DNA from: Mycobacterium sp. 3519A | Lineage (GTDB): Bacteria; Actinomycetota; Actinomycetes; Mycobacteriales; Mycobacteriaceae | Direction: 5' to 3' | Length of the DNA stretch: 64,000 bases | Assembly: GCF_900240945.1 (NCBI RefSeq) | Contig: NZ_OESG01000014.1 | Coordinates: 492,923 to 556,922 of the forward strand | In this document: positions 25,101 through 32,991 of the stretch, in pieces | Numbering within the stretch: position 1 is the stretch's first letter | Layout: the number at the start of each line of letters is the position of its first letter | The notes under the pieces: generated by a model | What the model was told of the DNA's origin: nothing | What the model saw: only the letters and a program-made list of their open reading frames with translations | Databases searched by the model: none | Position numbers and translations under genes: made by a program

Positions 25101-26405
25101 ACCCGCACCGAGGTGACCGGACTGCGGATCACGCCGAGTTCCGCTGTGCTGCCTGCCCATCCGACGCTGGTGGCGATCGACCTCGGCGCCGGTCCCGAAG
25201 TGCGGGCGCTGTCGGCCGACGGCGGGACACAGAAGGTCAGCCTGCATCCGGTGGTCACCGACACCGTCAAGGTGTCCCTGCTGAATTGGAACGACGTCAT
25301 CGACCGCACGGCGCTGGGTTTCGACCAACTCAAACCGCCGGGCCTTGCCGAGGTGACGGCGCTGGACACCAAGGGCATGCCGATCGCCGCCGCCGACGCC
25401 GCGCACAACCGGGCGCGGACCATCGACCTGCCGTGCGGCAAAGGGCCGATCATCGGCATTGCCGGGCAGTTCGTCCAGACCTCCGTCACCACCACCGTCG
25501 GCGCACTGCTCGACGGCGACCCGGTGGCCGCCACACCGTGCCGGTCCGAGCCCATCACCCTGCCCAAGGGCGAGCAGGAACTCGTGGTCAGCCCCGGCGC
25601 CGCGTTCGTGGTCGACGGCGTCAAGTTGGCGGGCCCACTGGCCAACCAACTTCATTCCGCCACAACGACTCCCGCGACCACCCGGGACTGGACCGCCGAC
25701 CACCGCACGGTGGACGTGACGGGTTCGGCGTCGTCGCGGATCCTGGTCGTGCCGGAAAGTATCAGTCCCGGGTGGACGGCGCACACCGCGACCGGCACCG
25801 CGCTGACCCCGGTGACTGTCAACGGGTGGCAACAGGGTTGGGTGCTGCCGCCGGGCACCACCGGACCCGTCACGCTCACCTTCGGGTCGAACACCACCTA
25901 CCGCGCGGGTCTGATCGGCGGGTTGGCGCTGCTGCCGTTGCTTGCCCTGCTGGCGTTCCTCCCCGCGCGCAGACCCAAGCCCGACGCGCCACCCGCCCGG
26001 CCGTGGCGGCCGGGTCCGGCGACGACCGCCGTCGCGGTGGTGGTGGTCGCGGCCGCGATCTCGGGATTCGCAGGCGCGGTCGTGGGCGGTGCGGCGCTCG
26101 GTCTGCGCTATCTCCTGCGGCGACGCGAAAAGCTCTGCGAGGCAATCACAATCGGCATCACCGCGGGTGGTCTGATCCTGGCGGGCGCCGTGCTCAGCCA
26201 GTACCCATGGCGCTCCGTCGACGGCTACGTCGGCCATTCGTGGGCTGTCCAGCTGCTGGCGCTGGCCTCGGTGGCGATGCTGGCCGCGTCGACGGTCACC
26301 GTCGTTGGTACCGGAAAGCCGCCCGCCTCACAGACGGGCGACCTAGCATCGGACCGGTGCCCAACCTCAACACCGCACGGGGAGCAATCGATACCGCAGA
26401 TCTAG
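22140..26405 (+). CDS. aftD: Alpha-(1,3)-arabinofuranosyltransferase AftD
   Basis: 1421 residues, the size of mycobacterial AftD (Rv0236c). It is a GT-C membrane enzyme that adds alpha-1,3 arabinofuranose branches from decaprenyl-phosphoryl-arabinose to arabinogalactan and lipoarabinomannan. Residues 1-430 contain about ten membrane spans; the first external loop (PGKISPDTKLDL) carries acidic residues typical of GT-C active sites. Residues about 450-1230 are a large periplasmic part containing at least two discoidin/F5-8C-like carbohydrate modules (IDADPSTSWVSNALQ and AADGDPGTAWTAPQ). Four membrane spans close the protein (1250-1400). The last 49 bp overlap the php start. Confidence 0.97.
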   Translation: MRAPLSRRWLSVVAVAALILTFAQSPGKISPDTKLDLTANPMRFLARAFNLWNSELPFGQAQNQAYGYLFPHGAFFLAGDVLGVPGWVTQRLWWALLLTVGFWGLLRVAEALGIGSPTSRLIAATAFALSPRVLTTLGAISSETLPMMLAPWVLLPVILALRGQSSVRVLAARSAVAIALMGAVNAVATLTACLAAAIWLACHRPNRLWWRFTAWWAVCIVLAVLWWVIALVMLGRISPPFLDFIESSGVTTQWMSLTEMLRGTDAWTPYVAPNATAGASLVTGSVAVLATTLVAAAGMAGLAMRTMPARSRLIVIMLTGVVLLALGYSGGLGSPVAQHVQAFLDADGTPLRNIHKLEPLLRLPLALGLAHLLGRIPLPGSAPRREWVYAFAHPERDKRVAVGVVVLVALAAGTSLAWTGRLTPPGAFDAIPQYWHQTADWLDEHNTDRGRVLVAPGAPFATQVWGNSHDEPLQVLGSSPWGVRDSIPLTPPETIRALDSVQRLFAAGRPSAGLADTLAQQGISYVVLRNDLDPESSRSARPILVHRAIEGSPGLTKVAQFGEPVGPGTLAGFITDSGLRPRYPAVEIYRVDGSPGMHPYLVDTDSMARVDGGPEALLRLNERRRLLGQAPLGPMLLTGDAKRAGLPAPVVTVTDTPLARETDYGRVDDHSSAIRTPDDPRHTFNRVPDYPAVGAETVYGQWNGGRISVSSSAADSTALPNVAPATGPAAAIDADPSTSWVSNALQAAVGQWLQVDFDHPVTNATITVTPSATAVGAQVRRIEVSTANGTSTLRFDQAGKPLTIALPYGETPWVRLTAAATDDGSAGVQFGITDFTVTQYDANGFAHPVNLRHTVVVPPPPPNSTVAQWDLGPELLGRPGCAQGPTGTRCAASMALSPEEPVNLSRTLHVPAPTAVSPTVWVRARQGPHLADLISQPGAARALGDADPIDVLGSAYAAADGDPGTAWTAPQSVVQRKSPPTLTLKLPTRTEVTGLRITPSSAVLPAHPTLVAIDLGAGPEVRALSADGGTQKVSLHPVVTDTVKVSLLNWNDVIDRTALGFDQLKPPGLAEVTALDTKGMPIAAADAAHNRARTIDLPCGKGPIIGIAGQFVQTSVTTTVGALLDGDPVAATPCRSEPITLPKGEQELVVSPGAAFVVDGVKLAGPLANQLHSATTTPATTRDWTADHRTVDVTGSASSRILVVPESISPGWTAHTATGTALTPVTVNGWQQGWVLPPGTTGPVTLTFGSNTTYRAGLIGGLALLPLLALLAFLPARRPKPDAPPARPWRPGPATTAVAVVVVAAAISGFAGAVVGGAALGLRYLLRRREKLCEAITIGITAGGLILAGAVLSQYPWRSVDGYVGHSWAVQLLALASVAMLAASTVTVVGTGKPPASQTGDLASDRCPTSTPHGEQSIPQI

Positions 26406-27334
26406 GCGTCACGCTGATGCACGAACACGTGTTCATCATGACCACCGAGATCCTGCAGAACTATCCGGAAGCGTGGGGCGACGAGTCCAAACGCATCGAC
26501 GACGCCGTCGCCCGCCTGAACGAACTGAAGTCCCGCGGCGTCGACACCATCGTCGACCTCACCGTGGTCGGCCTCGGCCGGTACATCCCGAGGATCGCCC
26601 GCGTCGCCGCGCAGACCGACCTCAACATCGTCGTCGCAACCGGCCTGTACACCTACAACGACGTGCCGTTCTACTTCCACTACACGGGGCCCGGCACCGC
26701 CCTGGACGGCCCGGAGACCATGACCGAAATGTTCGTCCGCGACATCGAGCAGGGCATCGCCGACACCGGGATCAAGGCGGCGATCCTCAAGTGCGCGACC
26801 GACGAACCCGGTGTCACACCCGGCGTCGAGCGGGTGCTGCGCGCTGTCGCGCAGGCGCACCGCCGCACCGGTGTGCCGATCTCCACCCACACCCATGCCG
26901 CCACCCGGCGGGGACTCGAACAGCAAGCCATCTTCGCCGAAGAAGGCGTCGACCTGTCCCGCGTGGTGATCGGCCACTCCGGGGACACCACCGATCTCGA
27001 CTACCTCGAGGAGCTGATCGCCAACGGCTCCTACATCGGCATGGACAGGTTCGGCGTCGACGTCTACCTGCCGTTCGAGGACCGGGTCGCCACCGTCGCC
27101 AAGATGTGCGAGCGCGGGCACGCCGACAAGATGGTGCTGTCCCACGACGCGTCGTGCTACTTCGACGCGCTGCCGGAGGAGACGCTGCCGATCGCGCTGC
27201 CCAATTGGCACTACCTGCACATCCACAACGACGTCATCCCGGCGCTGAAGCAGCGCGGCGTCACCGACGAACAGCTCACCACGATGCTCGTCGACAACCC
27301 GCGCAAGATCTTCGAGAGGCAGGGCGGGTACTGA
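26357..27334 (+). CDS. php: Phosphotriesterase-family metallohydrolase (Php, Rv0230c-like)
   Basis: 325 residues from GTG 26357, placed inside the aftD 3' end because the conserved start (PNLNTARGAIDTADLGVTLM) lies there. The binuclear metal site is complete: HEH (MHEHVFI), the carbamylated Lys region AAILKCATDE, His in STHTHAAT and VIGHSGDT, and Asp in SHDAS. Family members have weak phosphotriesterase but good lactonase activity, so N-acyl homoserine lactone or other lactones are likely natural substrates. Its stop overlaps the next ATG (TGATG-type, 1 bp), indicating an operon with the acyl-CoA ligase. Confidence 0.93.
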   Translation: MPNLNTARGAIDTADLGVTLMHEHVFIMTTEILQNYPEAWGDESKRIDDAVARLNELKSRGVDTIVDLTVVGLGRYIPRIARVAAQTDLNIVVATGLYTYNDVPFYFHYTGPGTALDGPETMTEMFVRDIEQGIADTGIKAAILKCATDEPGVTPGVERVLRAVAQAHRRTGVPISTHTHAATRRGLEQQAIFAEEGVDLSRVVIGHSGDTTDLDYLEELIANGSYIGMDRFGVDVYLPFEDRVATVAKMCERGHADKMVLSHDASCYFDALPEETLPIALPNWHYLHIHNDVIPALKQRGVTDEQLTTMLVDNPRKIFERQGGY

Positions 27335-28806
27335 TGACCACACCCATCGCGCCGATCGGCGCCGAATTCTCCCGGCTGGCCGCGCTCGCGCCGGACGAAC
27401 CGGCCGTCACCGCCGGTGGCCGCACGCTGACCAGGGGCGAACTCGACAAGGCGACCAACCGGCTGGCGCGGGCCTACGCCGAACTCGGGGTGCGCCAAGG
27501 CGATTACGTGACGATCGTGCTGCCCAACTCGATCGAATGGATCCAGGCCGCGCTGGCCGCGTGGAAACTCGGCGCGGTGCCCCAACCGCTGTCGGCGCGG
27601 TTGCCCGACGCCGAACTCGAGGGTCTGCTCGACCTGAAGCCGCGGTCGCTGATCGTGGGCCGCGATGACCCGCGCGGCGTGATCCCCAGCGTGCCCGGCG
27701 ATTTCACCGGCGACCCCGCCCTGTCCGACGCCCCGCTGCCCGAGGCGGTGTCGCCGGCGTGGAAGGCGCTGGGCTCCGGTGGCAGCACCGGGCGGCCGAA
27801 ACTCATCGAGGCGGGCGGTGACAGCCGATTCCCCGGGGCGCTCGCCGGTTACGGGATGGGCGCCGCCGAGGGCGACACCCAGTTGATCGCGGTGCCGCTG
27901 AGCCACAACACCGGCATGACCACCGCGACCATCGGCCTGCTGATGCGGCACCACCTGGTGCTGATGCCGAGGTTCGACGCCGCGGAGTTCTTCCGGTTGA
28001 TCGCCGAACATCGCGTCAGCTTCATGGTGGTGGTGCCGACGATCATGCAGCGACTCCTACGGGTGTACGAGGCCGGCCGCGACGCGTACGACCTGTCGTC
28101 GGTGCGGCGGCTATGGCACGTCGGGGCGGCCTGCCCGCCCGCCGTCAAGGAGGCGTGGATCGACATCCTCGGGCCGGAGGTGGTGTGGGAGTTGTACGGC
28201 GGCACCGAACTTCAGGCTCTGACGTTCATCAGCGGGACTCAGTGGCTGGAGCACCGCGGCTCGGTCGGCGTCGTGGTCGCCGGCGAGATGAAGGTGCTCG
28301 ACGACGACGGCAACGAGTGCCCGCCAGGGGTGGTCGGTGAGGTCTACATGCGGCCCGCACCGGGCAGCGCGCCGACGTACCGCTACGTCGGGGCCACCGC
28401 GAAGAGTCGCGACGGGTGGGATTCGCTCGGCGATCTCGGTTATTTCGACGCCGACGGTTTCCTGTATCTGAACGACCGGCGGGTGGACATGTTCACCGTC
28501 GGCGGCCGCAACGTGTACCCGGCCGAGATCGAGTCGGCGCTGTCAGCGCACCCGAAGGTGTTGTCCTGCTTGGTCGTTGGCGTGCCGCACGAGGATCTCG
28601 GCCAGGTGCCGTACGCGATCGTGGAAGCCGACGGGCTCGACGAAGACGACGTGATCGGTTTCCTGTCCGAGCGGATCGCGTCCTACAAGGTGCCGACCGC
28701 CGTCGAGTTCAGCGACACACCGTTGCGCGACGACGCGGGTAAGGCGCGCAGGTCGGCGGTGCGCGACGAGATCATCTCGCGACGGCAGGCTCAGGCGCGT
28801 CGGTGA
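27334..28806 (+). CDS. AMP-forming acyl-CoA ligase (bile-acid-CoA-ligase-like)
   Basis: 490 residues from ATG 27334. It belongs to the ANL superfamily: the P-loop variant GSGGSTGRPKLIEAGG, LYGGTE, GDLGYFDADGFLYLNDRR (motif with Asp/Arg binding ATP), hinge GGRNVYPAEIE and the C-terminal Lys region DDAGKARR. It activates a carboxylic acid with ATP and CoA. The shortened linker before the P-loop and the motif set resemble mycobacterial proteins labelled bile acid-CoA ligase, which often act on steroid or branched acids. Its 3' end overlaps the convergent acyltransferase gene by 35 bp. Confidence 0.9.
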   Translation: MTTPIAPIGAEFSRLAALAPDEPAVTAGGRTLTRGELDKATNRLARAYAELGVRQGDYVTIVLPNSIEWIQAALAAWKLGAVPQPLSARLPDAELEGLLDLKPRSLIVGRDDPRGVIPSVPGDFTGDPALSDAPLPEAVSPAWKALGSGGSTGRPKLIEAGGDSRFPGALAGYGMGAAEGDTQLIAVPLSHNTGMTTATIGLLMRHHLVLMPRFDAAEFFRLIAEHRVSFMVVVPTIMQRLLRVYEAGRDAYDLSSVRRLWHVGAACPPAVKEAWIDILGPEVVWELYGGTELQALTFISGTQWLEHRGSVGVVVAGEMKVLDDDGNECPPGVVGEVYMRPAPGSAPTYRYVGATAKSRDGWDSLGDLGYFDADGFLYLNDRRVDMFTVGGRNVYPAEIESALSAHPKVLSCLVVGVPHEDLGQVPYAIVEADGLDEDDVIGFLSERIASYKVPTAVEFSDTPLRDDAGKARRSAVRDEIISRRQAQARR

Positions 28807-29938
28807 CCGAACTGTCAAGCGGCGCTGGATCATTGCGCCGCTCCCAGCGCCGCAATGCGTTACGGCACGGCGATTCGATCAGCGCGTAGCTGACCGCCGC
28901 GATGGCGAAGCCGAAAAGCACGGTGAGCACCAGCACCACCGGCATGTGCCCGTTGAACGCGAACTCGCCGATGATGGGGAACACCATCCACAGCGCCGCC
29001 AGGTGCCAGACGAACAGGCCGTAGGACCATCTGCCCAGCGTCACCATCGTGGTGTTGCCGAGCATCCGGTGGCCGGTGTCCGGCGGGTCCAGTACCAGCG
29101 GGGCGATCAGGGCGGCCGCGAGCACCGCACCCATCGCGGTCTTCACGATGAACTGGCTCACCGTGCCGGGTGTCAGCCCTTCGGGCCCGGCGACCGGTGA
29201 GGCCGCGACCAGAAACGCCACCACGGCGACGGCCGCCATCAGCACCCGCCGCCGCGCCAACCGGTGCGGCCAGCCGACCTCGCTGACGGTCAACTCGGCC
29301 AGGAGCATGCCCGTGGCGAACCACGAGAAGAAGGCGGGCGGCCAGTTCAACGGGTTGACCCCGAACGGCGTGTGGATCGGCAACAGCGCCCAGCCGAGGC
29401 TGGCGACCGCCACCGCCGCGATCACCGGGATCCTGGCGCGCACCGGCAGTCGCCGCGCCAGCAGCGCCAGTAACGGCAACGCCAGGTAGAAGGCGACCTC
29501 CACGGACAGGCTCCACATCTGGGTCAGCCCGGCGGTCAGCGTCAGCGGCACATAGATCTGAGTGAGCGACAGATTCGCCAACCACACCGTCAGGTCGGCC
29601 TTGGCGTCCGGCAGCAGCGTGAGAATCACCACGACCGCGACCAGGTAGCCCGGCATGATGCGGACCAGCCGGGACCGCAGGTAGTGCCCGGTCGGAGGCC
29701 GCGTCCGCAAGCCCCGGGCGGCGGCGGCGTGGCCGCGCCACAACAAGAAGCCCGACAACGCGAAGAAGACCGCGACGGCCAAGTCGAACCGGCCGAACAG
29801 CCTGCCGGTGATTCCGCCGCTGTGACCGGTCTGAAACGCGACGTGGGTGATGACGACGCCCACCGCGGCGCATGCGCGCATGCCTTCGAGCGCGGGCAGG
29901 AAACCACGCGTCCCACCGACCGCTGGGGCTTGCGTCAC
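28772..29938 (-). CDS. Acyltransferase-3 (OafA-type) integral membrane protein
   Basis: 388 residues from GTG 29938. About ten membrane helices fill the protein. The family's landmark residues are present: ALEGMRACAAVGVVITHV (His in the first helix), FFALSGFLLWRG and RSRLVRIMPGYLVAV, with its conserved Arg. OafA-like enzymes move acetyl, succinyl or longer acyl groups across the inner membrane onto glycans or lipids. The equivalent is Rv0228 of M. tuberculosis. Its location between aftD and the DUF3068 gene points to acyl decoration of the envelope, e.g. arabinan or lipid-linked glycan (inference). Confidence 0.93.
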   Translation of the reverse strand: MTQAPAVGGTRGFLPALEGMRACAAVGVVITHVAFQTGHSGGITGRLFGRFDLAVAVFFALSGFLLWRGHAAAARGLRTRPPTGHYLRSRLVRIMPGYLVAVVVILTLLPDAKADLTVWLANLSLTQIYVPLTLTAGLTQMWSLSVEVAFYLALPLLALLARRLPVRARIPVIAAVAVASLGWALLPIHTPFGVNPLNWPPAFFSWFATGMLLAELTVSEVGWPHRLARRRVLMAAVAVVAFLVAASPVAGPEGLTPGTVSQFIVKTAMGAVLAAALIAPLVLDPPDTGHRMLGNTTMVTLGRWSYGLFVWHLAALWMVFPIIGEFAFNGHMPVVLVLTVLFGFAIAAVSYALIESPCRNALRRWERRNDPAPLDSSVTDAPEPAVAR

Positions 29939-30118
29939 GACGACCAGTGTGCCGTGCTGGTCCGCCGACTGAAAAACGGGTAGTCAAGCGGCCGTTGGCC
30001 AATGCATTCGTAGTAAGGATCGGCTTTAGTTTGGGCTGTTAGGGTCGAACGGGTTTGCCGCCAGTCCCTGGTCGGGGTGGGGGCGAAGTGGTCTGTCGGG
30101 AAAGTGAAGGAGGGCGGC

Positions 30119-31315
30119 TTGAACCGCACCGTGGCGATGCGCATAGCAGCCTGCGGAATCTTGGGGCTGGGGGCCGCCCTGTTGATTGCCGCGCTGCTGC
30201 TGTCCACGTACACCAAGGGCAAGATCGCCAAGATCCCGCTGAACCTGGATACCACCCTGGTCGCCGACGGTACCGGCACCGTGTTCGATCCCGAGTCGCT
30301 GAACTCCGACAAGTTCGTGATCAACAAGAACGTCCCGGTGGTGCAGCAGCAGCAGATCAGCGTCGAGGCGCCGTCCAACGCCGACGTCGTCACCCTGCAG
30401 GTCGGCAACACGCTGCGCCGCACCGACAAGCAGCAGGACGCGGGCCTGTTGCTGGCGCTCGTCGACACGGTGACGGTCAACCGCAAGACCGCGACCGCGG
30501 TCTCCAGCGAAAGCAACCCGGGCGGCGCCGTGCAGAAGCCGCGCGCCGTCGACGACACCGTGCCGCCGACCAACATCGCCCTTCCACACGACGGGCTGGC
30601 CTACCGGTTCCCGTTCGACACCGAGAAGCGCACGTATCCGGTGTTCGACCCGATCGCGCAGAAGGCGTTCGACGCCAACTACGACGGTGAGGAAGACGTC
30701 AACGGGCTGACCACCTACAAGTTCAGCCAGAACGTCGGATACGACGCCGACGGCAAGCTGGTCGAGCCGGTCAAGTACTCGTCGCTGTACGACGACGACG
30801 CCGACGCCGAGGTCACCGCCCGGGCGTCACTGTGGGGGCTGCCGGGCAACCCGGACGAGTCGATCACCCTGACCCGGTACTACGCCGCGCAGCGCACCTT
30901 CTGGGTGGACCCGGTGTCCGGCACGATCGTCAAGCAGAAAGATCACGGCTTCCACTACTACGCGCGTGAGCCGCTCAAGCCCGAGGTGACGTTCGCGGAC
31001 TACACCGTCACCTCCACCGAGGACACCGTGGAATCCCAGGTGGCCAGCGCGCACGACGAGCGCGACAAGCTGGGGCTGTGGGGCCGCATCCTGCCGATCA
31101 CGTTCACCGCGATCGGGTTGGTGGCCGTTGTCGGCGGCGCGTTGCTCGGGTCGTTCAGCCTGCGGGCGGAGTCGGCGCTGATCGATCCCGGGCTCGACGA
31201 GGCGGATCACAACTTCTTCGACACCCGGGGCATCCAGGTTCCCGGCGCCGAGGCGAAGACCGAGAAGCTGCCCGCGCCGAGGCCGACGGATCTGCCTCCG
31301 GACAGACCGGTCTGA
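30119..31315 (+). CDS. pgfA: DUF3068 membrane protein, PgfA-like
   Basis: 398 residues from TTG 30119, preceded by AAGGAGGG (30107-30114); GTG 30131 and ATG 30137 are alternatives. One N-terminal helix (about 8-32) and one C-terminal helix (about 325-348, PITFTAIGLVAVVGGALLGS) enclose a large external beta-rich domain. DUF3068 proteins of this locus (MSMEG_0317/Rv0227c by recall) are needed for lipomannan maturation and polar growth and bind trehalose lipids with the MmpL3 system. The downstream membrane protein starts at or before its stop, so they form an operon. Confidence 0.88.
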   Translation: MNRTVAMRIAACGILGLGAALLIAALLLSTYTKGKIAKIPLNLDTTLVADGTGTVFDPESLNSDKFVINKNVPVVQQQQISVEAPSNADVVTLQVGNTLRRTDKQQDAGLLLALVDTVTVNRKTATAVSSESNPGGAVQKPRAVDDTVPPTNIALPHDGLAYRFPFDTEKRTYPVFDPIAQKAFDANYDGEEDVNGLTTYKFSQNVGYDADGKLVEPVKYSSLYDDDADAEVTARASLWGLPGNPDESITLTRYYAAQRTFWVDPVSGTIVKQKDHGFHYYAREPLKPEVTFADYTVTSTEDTVESQVASAHDERDKLGLWGRILPITFTAIGLVAVVGGALLGSFSLRAESALIDPGLDEADHNFFDTRGIQVPGAEAKTEKLPAPRPTDLPPDRPV

Positions 31316-32991
31316 TCAGCCGCCTCCTCGCGCCTGCGTACGCGCTGGCGCTCGCTCTGCTGGTGACGGGGCCGCTGCTGGCGCCCGGATATCTGTTGCT
31401 GCGCGACGCGGTGTCGACGCCGCGGTCGTATGTGTCCGATGCGGCGCTGGGGTTGTCGGAAGCCGCGCCGCGGGCGCTGCCGCAGGACTTCGCGATCGCG
31501 ATGGCCACCGAGGTCCTCGACGGCGGCCTGGTGGTCAAGGCGCTGTTGGTGGGCGGGCTCTTCCTGGCGGGCTGGGGCGCGGCCAGGTTGGCGTCGGTCG
31601 TACTGCCGGAGGCAGGGGTGGCCGGTCAGGTCGTCGCGGTGACCATCGCGATCTGGAATCCCTATGTCGCCGAACGGCTTCTGCAGGGGCATTGGAGCTT
31701 GATGGTCGGCTACGGCTGCTTGCCGTGGGTCGCGACCACGATGCTGCGACTGCGGACGCCGGACGTCACACCGTGGGTCGAGGTGTGCGCGTTGGTGTTC
31801 TGGATCGGATTGGCCGGGTTGACGCCCACCGGGCTGATGCTGGCCGCGACGGTCGCGTTGACGTGTGTCTTCGCGCCAGGCGCGGGCCGCCCGCGATGGT
31901 GGTGCGCGACGGTGGCGCTGGCCGCCTCAGTCGTGGTGGCGCTGCCGTGGCTGACCGCCGCCGCGCTGGCCGGGTCGTTGTCGTCGACGCAAGCCGAGGG
32001 CGTCGGCGCGTTCGCCGCAAGGGCCGAACCGGGTCTCGGCACGTTGGGCAGCCTGGCCAGCCTCGGCGGAATGTGGAACGCCGATGCTGTACCCGCTTCA
32101 CGCTCAACAGCTTTCGCGATCGTCTCCGCGGCGGTGTTGCTTTCCGTGGTGGCGCTGGGTTTGCGCACCGTCGTCCGTCGACCGCAGGCGGTCCCGCTGT
32201 TGATCCTCGCGGCGGTGGCCGTCGTGGTGCCCGCGACCATGGCGACCGGTCCGGGGATGGCCGTCGCGGAAGCCGCCATCCGCGCGCTGCCCGGCCTCGG
32301 TGTGGTGCGTGACGCACAGAAGTGGGTGGCGCTTGCCGTGCCCGCCTACTCGCTGGCGGGTGCCGCCGCGGTGATGGCGGTGCGGCATCGGATTCCGGCC
32401 GCGGCCACCGCCGTCGTCTGTTGTGCCGCACTACTCGCCACGCTGCCGGATCTGGCGTGGGGCGTCGGCGGCAGGATGACGGCGGTGCATTACCCGCCGG
32501 GATGGGCGCGGACGGCGGCGCTGATCAACGCCGATCCGCGGCCCGTCGCGGTGTTACCCGTCGACAGCATGCGACGTTTCGCGTGGGCCGGCGCCGCCCC
32601 GGTGCTCGACCCGCTGCCGCGCTGGGTGCGCGCCGATGTGTTGACGACGGGTGATCTGACCATCGGGGGCCGCACCATTCCCGGCGAGGGCAACCGGGCC
32701 CGCGAGGTTCAGCAGTTGGTGCTGGACGGGGCGGATCGCGACAGGTTGGCGGCCGCGGGCGTGGGCTGGGTCGTCGTCGAAAACATCTGGCACACAGGGT
32801 GGTCCCCACCGCAGCTGCCGCTGCCGGTGGCCTATCGCGACGGCGATCTCACGCTGTACCGGGTCGGCGGCGACCATCCGGTCGCGGCGGGCCGCGGCGT
32901 GCTGGTGGGTGTGCACTGGGTGTGGTTGTCCGCGATCGCGGTGGGGCTGGCCGGGTTGGCGGTGGGGCGCCTGCGCAGACCGGTCAGGTAG
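31312..32991 (+). CDS. Polytopic membrane protein, GT-C-like (Rv0226c-like)
   Basis: About 560 residues with some 12 hydrophobic segments and a soluble C-terminal part (PVAVLPVDSMRRFAWAGAAP, then GDLTIGGRTIPGEGNRAR). The organisation recalls the membrane domain plus periplasmic tail of AftD and other GT-C glycosyltransferases, but no catalytic DxD/DE pair could be assigned with confidence. The start is uncertain. CTG 31312 overlaps the preceding TGA and keeps the first helix whole; GTG 31363 would cut it; the frame stays open upstream to 31078. Operon with the pgfA-like gene implies a shared role in lipoglycan synthesis. Confidence 0.8.
   Translation: MISRLLAPAYALALALLVTGPLLAPGYLLLRDAVSTPRSYVSDAALGLSEAAPRALPQDFAIAMATEVLDGGLVVKALLVGGLFLAGWGAARLASVVLPEAGVAGQVVAVTIAIWNPYVAERLLQGHWSLMVGYGCLPWVATTMLRLRTPDVTPWVEVCALVFWIGLAGLTPTGLMLAATVALTCVFAPGAGRPRWWCATVALAASVVVALPWLTAAALAGSLSSTQAEGVGAFAARAEPGLGTLGSLASLGGMWNADAVPASRSTAFAIVSAAVLLSVVALGLRTVVRRPQAVPLLILAAVAVVVPATMATGPGMAVAEAAIRALPGLGVVRDAQKWVALAVPAYSLAGAAAVMAVRHRIPAAATAVVCCAALLATLPDLAWGVGGRMTAVHYPPGWARTAALINADPRPVAVLPVDSMRRFAWAGAAPVLDPLPRWVRADVLTTGDLTIGGRTIPGEGNRAREVQQLVLDGADRDRLAAAGVGWVVVENIWHTGWSPPQLPLPVAYRDGDLTLYRVGGDHPVAAGRGVLVGVHWVWLSAIAVGLAGLAVGRLRRPVR

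Noticed and set aside
26423..26434. Palindrome GAACACGTGTTC
   Set aside because: It lies in the php coding sequence and is formed by the conserved metal-binding codons HEHVF; does not fit the KstR spacing.
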